Assembly (NCBI GenBank): GCA_910575435.1
Contig: CAJTGI010000001.1
Location: 105,760-169,759 of the forward strand
Source of the DNA: Clostridiaceae bacterium
GTDB taxonomy: Bacteria; Bacillota; Clostridia; Lachnospirales; Lachnospiraceae
DNA: 64,000 nucleotides
Direction: 5' to 3'
Position numbers and translations under genes: made by a program. The notes under the pieces were generated by a model. The model made no database searches. It was not told where the DNA came from and saw nothing but the letters and a program-made list of their open reading frames with translations. Positions 43,271-53,127 of the stretch are shown here, one piece after another; the first letter of the stretch is position 1; each line of letters opens with the position of its first letter.

Positions 43271-45835
43271 CTATTCAGCAATGTATTTCTGCAATGTGCG
43301 CATGCATTCCTTGATATCCAGAGGCTTTGTCAGATGGGCATCCATGCCGCTCTCGAAGCAGCGCTGGGCATCATCCGCAAAGGCATCCGCAGTCATGGCA
43401 ATAATTGGCAAGTTGCTGTCAGGACGATCCAATGCCCGGATGGCCCTGGTAGCGTCGTACCCATTCATGACTGGCATTCTCACATCCATCAAAACTCCCT
43501 TATAGTATCCCGGCTCTGATGCGGAAAACATCTCCACGCACTGCTGGCCATTCTCAGCCCGTTCCAGCACCAGGCCCACCATAGAGAGAATCTCATTTGC
43601 AATCTCCCAGTTCAGGTCTATATCCTCTGCCAGCAACATGCGCACTCCCTGGAAGTCAATGCTCTCTTGGTCGCTCTTGATCTCCTCCTTCACGCCATCC
43701 ACATACTGCTTTAAGCGGAAGAACAAAGTGGATTTAAACAGAGGCTTGGATATGAAGCCCTCAATATCCTCAGTGGAAATCTGGTCCTTTATCTCGCTCC
43801 AGTCATAGGCTGAAATCAAAAAAGCAGGAATTTTTCCAATACGCTTCTTAATCTCATGGATAGTCTCAATGCCATCCATCCCCGGCATTTTCCAATCAAC
43901 CAAAACAAATTGGTAATCATCTTTTTTATTATGGCGTTCCTCTATCATATCCACCGCCTGGCTGCCGCTCAAGGTCCAATCTGCGTGAACGCCAAGCTCT
44001 TTTAGATTCTCCACGGCACTGAGGCAGAGAGCCTCATTATCGTCCACCACAAGCACGTTCCACTCTGGCAGTTTCATGTGTCCATGATTCTCCTCAGCCC
44101 TCTTCAAATCCAAGATAATATGAAATTTTGTCCCCTTCCCCTGCTCGCTTTGCAACTGGATCGCTCCACCCATTAGACCGATTATACTCTTGGTGATAGA
44201 CATGCCAAGCCCCGTACCCATAATCTTATGGACTTCCTCCGTCTCCTCCCGCTCAAAGGTATCGAAAATCTTCTTCTGAAATTCTTTCGACATGCCAATC
44301 CCAGTGTCTTCCACAATGAAGTGGGTCCGCACATACTCCTCTCCTTGCGGAGATTCCTCCTGATAAAGATGCACGTTAATATGCCCCTTCTCTTTCGTGA
44401 ACTTCACTGCATTGGACAATAAATTCAGGAGAACCTGGTTCAAGCGAACGCCATCGCAGTATACCATCTCGGACTCAATCTTCTGGATGAAGATATCGAA
44501 ATACTGATCTCTCGCCTTGACTTCCGGCTGCATGATGCTCACTATGTCATCCATAGTCTCCCGCAGAGAAGTGGGAATGATATTCAGCGTCATCTTTCCA
44601 CTCTCAATTTTTGACATATCCAGGACATCGTTAATCAGCCCTAGCAAATGCTTGCTGGACAACTTCACCTTTTTCAGGCAGTCATCTACCCTGGCAACAT
44701 CCCTCACATCCTTCTGGGCAATTTCTGTCATTCCGATAATAGCATTCATAGGGGTTCGGATATCATGGCTCATGCTGGATAGGAACTCACTCTTGGCCAT
44801 ATTTGCACGGAAAGCCTCCTCTTTAGCAATATTCGCCTCTTTCAGCTGCTCCTGGGACAAGCGGTAATACATAATAAATATCACCAGCATTACCAACAGC
44901 AAAGATCCTACAGAAACCAACATGGCAATCAGGCGAACCGTGTCCAGATTTTTCACGGCACTGTCAAACTTGCCTGTAGGCATGATAGATATCAGATACC
45001 AGTCTGTCTTGCCATAAGAAACCGGGGAGCAGAACAGATACCTCTTCTCCCCCTCCACTATGACTGCTGTAGAATAATTTTTATTTTTAGCCATAGCCTT
45101 CTGAAGCTCATCCGACACATCCTCCGAATTCACGATGTTGCTTTTATCAATGGTAGCATGAAGCCTTTCAAAATAATTCTCCCGGAAGGCATCTCCATTT
45201 CGGATAACAAAAGTTCCATCCTTTGCAATCAGATGGGAATACATCACCGCATCCTTCTCGTCCAGATAGAGGGCTTCAGCCATATAGTCCATAGATACGC
45301 CGGCAACCAAAGCCCGGCTTCTCCGACCATCCTTCAGCGGATAATCTGCAGACACTGCCAGCATAAGGAATTTTTCCCCTTCATCATTCGTGGCATACCC
45401 AATGGACTGCCCATCTCCAGCCAGCAGGGAAGACATCTTTTCATATTCATTAATATGCAGGTCCTCCCCCATGACCTTCTCTGCAAGCCCATTCTCATCA
45501 TATAACGCCAGATAGGTGAAATCCCTGACTTTTGCATTTTCCCGCAAGCCCTGCAGCATTTCGGGCCCATATTCCATACCCATCGATTCAGACCACTTCA
45601 CAATTCCATTTACCTGGCTCAGCCGCAGATTCGTAATGGAATTAAACTTCTGCTTGAGTTGCACGTTCATCTCTGACATATAGATGTTGCTGATGTCCAT
45701 CAGAGACCCCTCTGTCTCCTTCGACATAAACATAGTCAGAGATGTAAAAACTATGACACATGCCACCATAACCGCTATGCCTCCGCATGTCAAAAAAAGC
45801 AGGATCTTTTTCCTCATTGCCTGATTATCTTCCAT
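43271..45835 (-). CDS. Transmembrane hybrid histidine kinase with two receivers
   Basis: 854 residues. TM1 (about 10-35), an external region of about 265 residues with dCache-like pattern (LIAKDGTFVIRNGD, YSTAVIVEGEKRYLFCSPV), TM2 (about 300-324), HisKA with His357 (SSMSHDIRTPMNAIIG), HATPase (about 460-580; NLLSNAVKFT, VEDTGIGM, GTGLGMSI), REC1 (about 592-715; Asp647 in VLVDWKMPGMDG) and REC2 (about 730-850; Asp784 in VLMDVRMPVMNG). There is no HPt domain, so the separate HPt protein at 47071-47436 may carry phosphate onward. Probably senses a small extracellular molecule. Confidence 0.92.
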   Translation of the reverse strand: MEDNQAMRKKILLFLTCGGIAVMVACVIVFTSLTMFMSKETEGSLMDISNIYMSEMNVQLKQKFNSITNLRLSQVNGIVKWSESMGMEYGPEMLQGLRENAKVRDFTYLALYDENGLAEKVMGEDLHINEYEKMSSLLAGDGQSIGYATNDEGEKFLMLAVSADYPLKDGRRSRALVAGVSMDYMAEALYLDEKDAVMYSHLIAKDGTFVIRNGDAFRENYFERLHATIDKSNIVNSEDVSDELQKAMAKNKNYSTAVIVEGEKRYLFCSPVSYGKTDWYLISIMPTGKFDSAVKNLDTVRLIAMLVSVGSLLLVMLVIFIMYYRLSQEQLKEANIAKEEAFRANMAKSEFLSSMSHDIRTPMNAIIGMTEIAQKDVRDVARVDDCLKKVKLSSKHLLGLINDVLDMSKIESGKMTLNIIPTSLRETMDDIVSIMQPEVKARDQYFDIFIQKIESEMVYCDGVRLNQVLLNLLSNAVKFTKEKGHINVHLYQEESPQGEEYVRTHFIVEDTGIGMSKEFQKKIFDTFEREETEEVHKIMGTGLGMSITKSIIGLMGGAIQLQSEQGKGTKFHIILDLKRAEENHGHMKLPEWNVLVVDDNEALCLSAVENLKELGVHADWTLSGSQAVDMIEERHNKKDDYQFVLVDWKMPGMDGIETIHEIKKRIGKIPAFLISAYDWSEIKDQISTEDIEGFISKPLFKSTLFFRLKQYVDGVKEEIKSDQESIDFQGVRMLLAEDIDLNWEIANEILSMVGLVLERAENGQQCVEMFSASEPGYYKGVLMDVRMPVMNGYDATRAIRALDRPDSNLPIIAMTADAFADDAQRCFESGMDAHLTKPLDIKECMRTLQKYIAE

Positions 45836-45943
45836 ATATCACTCGTTCCTTTCGTCCAGCACAAAATATGGCGTTACTGTTTATTCCCCGACCAGTAACA
45901 GAAGTGCCTGCAGCACCGACTTCGCTCTGATTCCAGCAGAAGC

Positions 45944-46999
45944 CTATGTCTCCTTATTTTTCCGGCTCTTCCGCTCTATCTTTTCAATGCAGGCGCCAAA
46001 GGCTTCCAACACCTTGGGATTAAATGTGCCGCATTCTCCATTCGTAATCATCTGGACCGCCTTCTCGTGGCTGAATGCCTTCTTGTATACGCGCTCCGAG
46101 GTAAGGGCATCATATACGTCTGCGACAGATACCACCTGGGCCCAGATAGAAATGTCATCTCCACTCAGGCCGTCAGGATACCCTCTGCCATCCCAGCGCT
46201 CATGGTGATGCCTGCAGATATCGTAACTGTAATCATACAGCCCTTTTTCCATAATATGAGGTATTTTGCACAAAATCTCGCAACCTTTTACCGTGTGCTG
46301 CTTCATGATTTCAAACTCTTCTTTTGTCAATTTCCCCGGCTTATTCAAAATCTGATCCGGCGTGGAAACTTTTCCCACATCATGGAGAATAGAAGACATG
46401 GCAATCTTGTCAATCTCCTCTTTCGACATGCGGTACTCCTGATACATCTTGCTTACCTGCCCCATCAGAATCTTGGTCAGGCTGCTAATCCGCTTCACAT
46501 GCTCTCCCGACTCTCCATCCCGGAACTCAATGACAGTAGCAAGAGTCTCCACCAGAGAGCGATTCAGATTGCTAAGGCGGTCTACCTGCTCTTCCACGAT
46601 CCTTTCCAATTCATTTCGATGGCCATACAATTCAATCACATTGCTAATCCTGCACTTCAAGAAATGAGCCAGGAAAGGCTTCCTGATTACGTCCACCGCA
46701 CCCAGATGATATCCCTCCAAAAGCATCTGCTCGCTGTCTGCCGCCGTAATGAGGAACACGGGCATCATCTCCGTCTTCCCCTGGCGGTTCATCTCCCGAA
46801 GCACCTCGAGCCCATTCATCTCGGGCATCAAAAGGTCAAGCAATACGGCAGAAATGTTTTGATCATCGCCAATCATCTCCAATGCCTGCCTGCCGTCCGC
46901 CGCCTCCAAGATCTCATAATCCTCCTTGAAAATCTCGGACAGTATCACCCTGTTGATTTCTATATCGTCTACAATCAAAATTTTCTTTTTATTCTGCAT
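45944..46999 (-). CDS. REC-HD-GYP response regulator, predicted c-di-GMP phosphodiesterase
   Basis: About 351 residues. Receiver (about 5-120; phospho-Asp in AVLLDLLMPEMNG, Lys in VIRKPFLA), coil, HD-GYP domain (about 145-340) with all motifs intact: HVKR, SSILHDVGKVSTP, HHHERWDGRGYPDGL, VADVYDALTSERVY. It would hydrolyse c-di-GMP when phosphorylated. ATG 46999 has GAGGAGAG upstream; a TTG at 47011 is also in frame. It contrasts with the degenerate relative at 40446-41513. Confidence 0.92.
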   Translation of the reverse strand: MQNKKKILIVDDIEINRVILSEIFKEDYEILEAADGRQALEMIGDDQNISAVLLDLLMPEMNGLEVLREMNRQGKTEMMPVFLITAADSEQMLLEGYHLGAVDVIRKPFLAHFLKCRISNVIELYGHRNELERIVEEQVDRLSNLNRSLVETLATVIEFRDGESGEHVKRISSLTKILMGQVSKMYQEYRMSKEEIDKIAMSSILHDVGKVSTPDQILNKPGKLTKEEFEIMKQHTVKGCEILCKIPHIMEKGLYDYSYDICRHHHERWDGRGYPDGLSGDDISIWAQVVSVADVYDALTSERVYKKAFSHEKAVQMITNGECGTFNPKVLEAFGACIEKIERKSRKNKET

Positions 47000-47070
47000 C
47001 TCTCTCCTCAAATCTTACTTCCATGCTATCATGCAACAAAAACCACCAATCATCCCCCATGCCAGAGAAA

Positions 47071-47436
47071 TTATTTATGCCTTTCAATGCACTGGACAAT
47101 TTCTGTCTGAATTGGCAGGACTTTCTCGAAAAGCGCCTTAGCCTCCCCAGGATTCCCCCTTCGGAGCAAGTTCACAATCTCCGTGTACGCATCATAAACC
47201 GGCGTGACCGACAAATTCCCCGATGCCCCCTTAAGGGCATGAGTCTTCTCAATCAATTCCGTACAGTCATCCCGGTCAAATTCCTCTATCTCAATGGAAG
47301 TCTCATTCATCAGCTTGGTAAACGTGCCCAGCATCCTCTCATAAAGGGAGGCATTCCCCATGAGCCGCTGCACGCCCTCGTCAGTATTGACTCCCAGTTC
47401 CCTCAACTCTTCTAATAAACCCATAAAAACACCCAT
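47071..47436 (-). CDS. Stand-alone HPt phosphotransfer protein
   Basis: 121 residues, a single helical HPt domain with phospho-His66 (EKTHALKGASGNL). It sits between the hybrid kinases and the REC-HD-GYP gene and can move phosphate between their receivers. The start is 47436 (site GGAAAGG very close) or ATG 47424. Its leader carries repeat E, whose stem ends just before the ribosome site. Confidence 0.92.
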   Translation of the reverse strand: MGVFMGLLEELRELGVNTDEGVQRLMGNASLYERMLGTFTKLMNETSIEIEEFDRDDCTELIEKTHALKGASGNLSVTPVYDAYTEIVNLLRRGNPGEAKALFEKVLPIQTEIVQCIERHK

Positions 47437-47437
47437 G

Positions 47438-47499
47438 CCTTTCCAGTGCCTGCAAACTCAAATGAACTATGCGGCAGGCACAATATTCGCAAAGCAAAA
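47438..47499 (-). repeat. Leader stem repeat E, copy 1
   Basis: Shares TTTGCTTTGC-AATATTGTGCCTGC and a 3' GTTTGCAGGCACTGGAAAGG with 63349-63420. GTGCCTGC pairs with GCAGGCAC; the GGAAAGG ribosome site follows the stem at once. It lies immediately before the HPt start codon. Confidence 0.6.
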
Positions 47500-47513
47500 T
47501 CCGCTTATATTTA

Positions 47514-47603
47514 ATCACAATTCATGCCATGGCTTATGGCACAACCCAAGTTGCAAAGCAACTTACTTGCTAATAAGTGCGTCAGCATTTATTTTATCAC
47601 AAT
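47514..47603. repeat. Dispersed ~90-bp palindromic repeat D, copy 2
   Basis: Hairpins ATGCCATGG..TGGCA and AAGTTGCAAAGCAACTT, ends ATCACAATT and ATCACAATT. Related to 14592-14678. It lies just past the stop of the kinase-DegV gene. Confidence 0.65.
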
Positions 47604-47624
47604 TTAATTCCCACCGCAACCAAT

Positions 47625-50306
47625 TTATAGATTGTAATCCACGCCCACAGATTTCGTTAGGAAAGCCATCCCTATCGCCCCAAGCCCAGTACTGCTGGCG
47701 CAAGAAACCGAAGCCTTTTCCACAATCACGTTCTCGAAGGGCATGCACCTTAGCACCTCTTCTACAAATTCCTTCTGCTGCCTGACCGTGCAGCCCGCAT
47801 GGGTGATAAAGACTACCCTGGAATCAATCCTAGCCTTCCTGCGCAGCTTCCGGCGGATATAGCGCCTCCTGGCAATCTCCGGCTTTCCGAAAGAGAAGGC
47901 ATGGACTTTCATGTCCCCCTGCCGCATTTCAACCACCGGATAAAGCCCAAGCCTCCGGCACAGCCGTCCCCCTCCCATCCTTCCCTCTCCCTGCGGAAGG
48001 AGAAGAGATGTGTCAATCAAATTTTTTATATGATTCAATTCACTGCACAGCGCATCTACCTGATTGCAGCCATTTTCCAGTAGCCTGCATGCCGTCAGAA
48101 CCAGAAGCCCCTCGCCGCAGGTAATGTGCCCCGCGTCAATCACATGCACATGGTCAAATCCCCGGGCCGCCGCCAAGGCATTCTGGCAGCCCATGCCCGC
48201 ACTGGCCGCCATAGAGATATGAATCACATCCTCCGCCTCCGTCAGCGCCTCGGCATAGAATAACTCATATTCCTCCACCGACGCACTGACAGTGGAAGTC
48301 CGATTTCCTTCTCTGGAAAGATACCGGGACAGATTATCCGCATCCATTTCCACCGTATCCCGGAAGACGCCATTCTCCGTCTCAATATATTGATACATCA
48401 TCTTAATGTGATATCGGTGCAAATATTTGTCAGACAAGTCACTGACACAGTCCGTAGAAATCTGCAATTTCTTCCGCTTCCTGCCCAGAGCGCTCTTTGC
48501 CGTCAGAATATCCCGCCCTGCCCCCGGGTCCAGTTGATATTCAATCAACTCCGCAGGGAGAAATTTCAAAATCTCCGCCTCCATTAGACTCCCTTCCACC
48601 GGCTTGGCAAGATAGCCGTCAAAGCCACTGTCAAGGCACCTCTGCTCCATGCCGGAAGTGGTGTCTGCGGTAAGCACGATTACAGGAGTCTGCCTCCTCG
48701 CTTCATTTTCATACTTCCGAATCTCCTTCAAAGTCTCCTGCCCGTCCATGCCCGGCATCATCCTGTCTAATAAAACCACATGGTATATCTTCTTCCGCAT
48801 GAGATCCAGGCACTCCTCTCCGCTCTTTGCCCGATCGATCTGGACTTTTGTAGCCCGCAGGAGTTTTTCCACCACCATCAGGTTTGTCTCATTGTCATCC
48901 ACCACTAGAATTTTCGCCAAGGGCGCCTCGAAACTCTGCTTATAATAACATCCCTCCCTGCTTTTCATCCTGCTCAGATAATCCACCCGACCTATAGGCT
49001 GCGCATCCCGGATAGGCTGATCCAGGGTCACGGTAAATACGGAGCCCTTAGTATAAATGCTATCCACGGTAAGCGTGCCTCCCATCAGGCTGACAAGCTG
49101 CTTCGTAATTGCCAGGCCCAGACCGCTTCCCTCTATCTTTCGATTCTTCTCCCAGTCAATTCTCTTAAAATAATCATACAGGGATTCCAAATCCTCTTTC
49201 TTGATTCCTATGCCCGTATCGCTGACAGACATTGTCAGCCGCTCCATGCCATCCTCTCCCGGCTCCCCCCGCACTTCCAAGGTGACAGAGCCCTTCTGGG
49301 TATATTTCACTGCATTGGTCAGCAGATTGACAAGAATCTGCTTGATGCGCACCTCATCCCCCACCAGCACCGAGGGCAGGCTGCTGTCAACATCCACAAG
49401 AAACTCCAGCCCCTTCTCCCTCATGCGAATCTGTAGCAAATCCACGGCATCCGCAAAGAGATTGCTAGTCTGATAGGCCGCTGGGACAATCATCATGCGG
49501 TCACTCTCAATCTGGGAAAAATCAAGAATATCATTGATTAAATTCAGCAGCATCTTGCTGGCATTTTTCACATGGAGGGCATTCTCTGCCACCTCGTCAG
49601 AAATATCCTCCCGAAGTATCATTTCATTCAAGCCGATAATGGCATTGATGGGACTGCGCAGCTCATGGCTCATATTGGTGAAGAAAGCATCCTTGGATTT
49701 GCTCATCTGCTCTATCTCATTCTTCTGCCTCAATGTCAGCTCCCGCTCCCTCTCATACAGCTTCAGCTGAAACCACATGACAAGCCCCACCGCTATCCCC
49801 ACAGTAAGCACTGAAAAAAGAGAATCATAATATGCCTCCCCCTTGTCCCCGATAGACATAACCAGCCGGGGATGCCTGTACGCAACCCCATAGGTGGCGA
49901 TATCCACTGACACGGAAAGCCACAGGAAAAAGGCCAGCCGCCTTCCCCGAAACACCATAAAAATGTATAGAAGGCCCAGAACAAGCCAAACCGCCGCGCC
50001 GCCGTCAATTCCGCCGCTGAAAAAAAACATCAGCGGAAAGATTCCGCAAATCACCAGCAGGGCAAAAAATATGGACGCAAAGCCAATCTTATGGTACTTG
50101 AACGTAGCCACAGACGCAATCAGGATCACCAGCAGGAGCACGCAGAGAGGGGCGGCATTCAGCAAGGAATTTTCCAAAAGAAATCCTGCCAGGATTCCCG
50201 CTACGGTCACCACGAAACCCACCACCAGAATCAGCCGGAATAACCGTTCTCCGAAATCCGATGTCCCTCCGTATAGTATCTTTTTTATCTTCTCTTGCAT
50301 GATCAT
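47625..50306 (-). CDS. Membrane hybrid histidine kinase fused to a DegV domain
   Basis: 893 residues. About six membrane helices in residues 20-185; HisKA with His214 (NMSHELRSPINAIIG); HATPase (about 316-430; NLLTNAVKYT, VSDTGIGI, GSGLGLAI); receiver 465-575 with Asp514 (VVLLDRMMPGMDG) and Lys568 (YLAKPVEG); then a basic linker and a complete DegV-type domain 613-893. DegV marks: ISTDCVSDLS (616-625), TSTVS (670-674, in place of the usual TSQPS), HVIDAGHITCGEGLLV (721-736) and the C-terminal GLGAIGMAF (874-882). DegV/FakB proteins bind a fatty acid in a deep pocket. Cys620 stands where the lipid-carboxylate Ser often sits. The fusion suggests that phosphorelay state and fatty-acid binding are coupled; this is inference. 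ATG 50306 is used, with ATG 50300 possible. Confidence 0.93.
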   Translation of the reverse strand: MIMQEKIKKILYGGTSDFGERLFRLILVVGFVVTVAGILAGFLLENSLLNAAPLCVLLLVILIASVATFKYHKIGFASIFFALLVICGIFPLMFFFSGGIDGGAAVWLVLGLLYIFMVFRGRRLAFFLWLSVSVDIATYGVAYRHPRLVMSIGDKGEAYYDSLFSVLTVGIAVGLVMWFQLKLYERERELTLRQKNEIEQMSKSKDAFFTNMSHELRSPINAIIGLNEMILREDISDEVAENALHVKNASKMLLNLINDILDFSQIESDRMMIVPAAYQTSNLFADAVDLLQIRMREKGLEFLVDVDSSLPSVLVGDEVRIKQILVNLLTNAVKYTQKGSVTLEVRGEPGEDGMERLTMSVSDTGIGIKKEDLESLYDYFKRIDWEKNRKIEGSGLGLAITKQLVSLMGGTLTVDSIYTKGSVFTVTLDQPIRDAQPIGRVDYLSRMKSREGCYYKQSFEAPLAKILVVDDNETNLMVVEKLLRATKVQIDRAKSGEECLDLMRKKIYHVVLLDRMMPGMDGQETLKEIRKYENEARRQTPVIVLTADTTSGMEQRCLDSGFDGYLAKPVEGSLMEAEILKFLPAELIEYQLDPGAGRDILTAKSALGRKRKKLQISTDCVSDLSDKYLHRYHIKMMYQYIETENGVFRDTVEMDADNLSRYLSREGNRTSTVSASVEEYELFYAEALTEAEDVIHISMAASAGMGCQNALAAARGFDHVHVIDAGHITCGEGLLVLTACRLLENGCNQVDALCSELNHIKNLIDTSLLLPQGEGRMGGGRLCRRLGLYPVVEMRQGDMKVHAFSFGKPEIARRRYIRRKLRRKARIDSRVVFITHAGCTVRQQKEFVEEVLRCMPFENVIVEKASVSCASSTGLGAIGMAFLTKSVGVDYNL

Positions 50307-50325
50307 CCCCCATTCCTAGTCAGCG

Positions 50326-53100
50326 CTATGCCAGTTTCTCCATCAATCTCAGCACCGCCTCCGATGCGGACAGATAGTCAGACATTTCTATCTTGCGCGC
50401 CACCGGCTCCATGAAGCCTCTCAAAGAATGCCCCCGGTAACTGCATCCCGCCAGAATTTCTGCAATCTCTGCCATCCGGTCACTGTCAAACGAATAGGCG
50501 GCATCCTCAAATTCCAGCGCCAATTTTTGGAATTCCTCCTCCTCCAGCACCCGGAGCCCTCCTGCATCCTGCTCTTCCGCAGAGGAACGCACCAGGGCAC
50601 TCTTCTCCAGCACTGCCAAAACCCGCCCATATTCCGAGATCATCTCCCCATGGCGAGCCAGGATATAGTCCTCATCTCCCCGCTTCCCAGCCTGCTCCAA
50701 ATCCTTTGCCATGCCAGAAAGCCTCATAACGCCAATATTAAGCATGCTGCTCTTCAATGCATGGACATATATGGTATAATTCTTCCAGTCCCTTGCCTCA
50801 AAACAGCCCTGCAGCTTTTTCTTATCCTCTGGCCCGCTATCCCGGTTCACCTGCAAGATGCCAATATAATTCTCCAGGCCCCCGCAATACTTCATCCCAA
50901 GCTGCTCGTCAAACAGTTCTGGCGGCAAATCCGTACGACGCCGCGCATTTCCCGGCCCGGTCACAGCCCCCGGCACAGATTGCTCCTGCCTGGCATCTTC
51001 TCCTGCCGCTTCCTCTTCCTGCCCACTCTGGATATAGACCAGCTTCTCCTGGGGCAGATTCCGCCGCAGAATTCTCTCCAGCACCGATACCTCGATGGGC
51101 TTCGCCATAAAATCCTGGAACCCTTCGCTCAGGAACACTTCCCGCATGCCTCCCACCGCATTGGCTGTCACTGCAATTATGGGAATCTTTTTATAATAAT
51201 TCCCCTTCTTCTGGCGAATCCTGTGCAACGTCTCGATGCCATCCATCTCTGGCATCATATGATCCATAAATATCGCGTCATAATCCATAGATTCAATCTT
51301 TTCCAACGCCTCGGCCCCGCTAGTCGCCATGGAAACCTTAATCTTATAAGGAGCCAGCAGCCCCTCCAGCACTCGGATATTCATCAGGTTGTCATCCACC
51401 ACCAGCACGCTGGTCTCCGGCGCGATAAATTTCCCGCCGGAATATGAATCCGCATCCATCCCCTGAACCAGTTTCTCATCATTCAGAACCATCACCACCG
51501 GCAAAATGAAGAATGGCTTATACAGCCGCAGGATTCCAGAATTCATTATCTTTGCGTCATTGGTGCGCTCAATCACTGCGATCAGCTTCAATTCACTGGA
51601 CAGCCGATCAAAAAATTCCCTGTCCTCCTCATACTCCTCTATGCTAATAAAAATGTGGGTAAACAGCTCCCTCCCGGTCCTGCGCTTTAACTCGCCAAGA
51701 TTCTGGCAGATGCGGCACTTCACCTTCAGCTGGCTAATCATGCGGTAGATCACCCGCCCATACTCCACCCGCACGTCCGGGCGGTCAAATCTTTCCATAT
51801 CAATATATATTGCCACATTCAGTCGTTCCCTATGGCGAAGATGCACAATGGGCGCAGAATCCACTACCTTCTGCGGCACCACGAACTGGACTTCCGTACC
51901 CTTGCCATATTCGCTGGAAACCTTGATAAAGCCCCCCATAATTTCCACCATGGCCTGAGAGACCGCGAGTCCCAAGCCAATGCCGCCCTCCTGGCGGTTG
52001 CGGCGGGTATCCACTTGATTGAAGCTGGTAAACAGCCTCTCCAAATTTTCCTCCTTAATCCCTATCCCCGTATCCCTCACGCTGACCACCAGATTGGTGC
52101 CGTAATCTGTATTTCTGGCATAAATAGTAATGGTGACGCATCCCTCTACCGTAAACTTCAGCGCATTGTTGACCAGGTTCATGATTACCCTTCTGATCTT
52201 CTGCTCGTCCCCCAAAAGACCGCTGGGAATGTCCGCATGGCAGTCCACCACCAGTTCCAGCTGTCTCTCGCTCATGCGCGCCATAGACATATTGATCATA
52301 TCGTTTAACGTGGAAGTAATATTATAAGATTCCTCTGCCAGAGCCATCTTGCCAGACTGCAATTCCGTAAAATCCAACACGTCGCTCACCAGGGAAAGCA
52401 AACTGCGCCCGGCAGTCTGTATGTTGAAAATATCTGTCCTCAGCCCCGGATTCAAATCCTCCCTGAGAATGATCTCGCTCATGCCGCAGATGGTATTGAC
52501 CGGCGTGCGAATCTCGTGGCTGACATTTGCCAGAAAATCATCACGGCTGCGCTCCACCGCCTTGATCGCCTCAAATGCCTGCTTCTGCTTCTCTCCATCC
52601 TCCATCTGCTTTTTGTTGAGGTAACACATGACATATTGTACAAAATATACGGCAAGAACTTCCAATACCGTCTGGATTACCGCTTCTTCTGAAGAAAAAT
52701 CCACGGTCTTTCTGATAAGAATATGGTAGATATTTAGGAATGTGGCGGCAGATGCCGCTATGTAAATAATCTGAGGAATGCCATACAGCACCAGCACAAC
52801 TGCCATCAAAAGAAGCAGGGGCGTTGTCACGTGCAGATTTGCCACATACATGGACCAAAGTATGACATTGACTTGCATTAGGCTCGCAGTAAAGTAAGCC
52901 CTAAACTGATAATCCCGATACCTGACGGTGAAAATCAGCATGCCCAAAAGCCAAGCCACATCTGTTCCCACGGCAAGCCACGCCGGCCATCCCCCTCTCA
53001 CGATGAGGGCCGTCAGCCCGACACTGTAAATAAAATATATTAACAGCATCCGCCGCTCTATGCTTGTCTGCCGTTCCTCCCGCATTGTCGTTTCTTCCAT
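50326..53100 (-). CDS. Membrane hybrid histidine kinase with receiver-like, receiver and HPt domains
   Basis: 924 residues. Five to six membrane helices (about 18-162); HisKA with His195 (ANVSHEIRTPVNTICG); HATPase (about 296-412; NLVNNALKFT, VRDTGIGI, GIGLGLAV); a degenerate receiver (about 427-543) lacking the acidic pocket and phospho-Asp but keeping a YKP motif (527-529); a true receiver (about 563-690; Asp613 in FMDHMMPEMDG); and a C-terminal HPt with His780 (YVHALKSSMLNIG). A full intramolecular His-Asp-His relay. It is 19 bp before the kinase-DegV gene, in one operon. Confidence 0.92.
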   Translation of the reverse strand: MEETTMREERQTSIERRMLLIYFIYSVGLTALIVRGGWPAWLAVGTDVAWLLGMLIFTVRYRDYQFRAYFTASLMQVNVILWSMYVANLHVTTPLLLLMAVVLVLYGIPQIIYIAASAATFLNIYHILIRKTVDFSSEEAVIQTVLEVLAVYFVQYVMCYLNKKQMEDGEKQKQAFEAIKAVERSRDDFLANVSHEIRTPVNTICGMSEIILREDLNPGLRTDIFNIQTAGRSLLSLVSDVLDFTELQSGKMALAEESYNITSTLNDMINMSMARMSERQLELVVDCHADIPSGLLGDEQKIRRVIMNLVNNALKFTVEGCVTITIYARNTDYGTNLVVSVRDTGIGIKEENLERLFTSFNQVDTRRNRQEGGIGLGLAVSQAMVEIMGGFIKVSSEYGKGTEVQFVVPQKVVDSAPIVHLRHRERLNVAIYIDMERFDRPDVRVEYGRVIYRMISQLKVKCRICQNLGELKRRTGRELFTHIFISIEEYEEDREFFDRLSSELKLIAVIERTNDAKIMNSGILRLYKPFFILPVVMVLNDEKLVQGMDADSYSGGKFIAPETSVLVVDDNLMNIRVLEGLLAPYKIKVSMATSGAEALEKIESMDYDAIFMDHMMPEMDGIETLHRIRQKKGNYYKKIPIIAVTANAVGGMREVFLSEGFQDFMAKPIEVSVLERILRRNLPQEKLVYIQSGQEEEAAGEDARQEQSVPGAVTGPGNARRRTDLPPELFDEQLGMKYCGGLENYIGILQVNRDSGPEDKKKLQGCFEARDWKNYTIYVHALKSSMLNIGVMRLSGMAKDLEQAGKRGDEDYILARHGEMISEYGRVLAVLEKSALVRSSAEEQDAGGLRVLEEEEFQKLALEFEDAAYSFDSDRMAEIAEILAGCSYRGHSLRGFMEPVARKIEMSDYLSASEAVLRLMEKLA

Positions 53101-53127
53101 AAGCCATCCCCACTTCTTTATCCTTTC

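Noticed and set aside
46067-47110. Plus-strand frame of 347 codons opposite the intact REC-HD-GYP gene
   Set aside because: Antisense shadow of a gene with all HD-GYP motifs.
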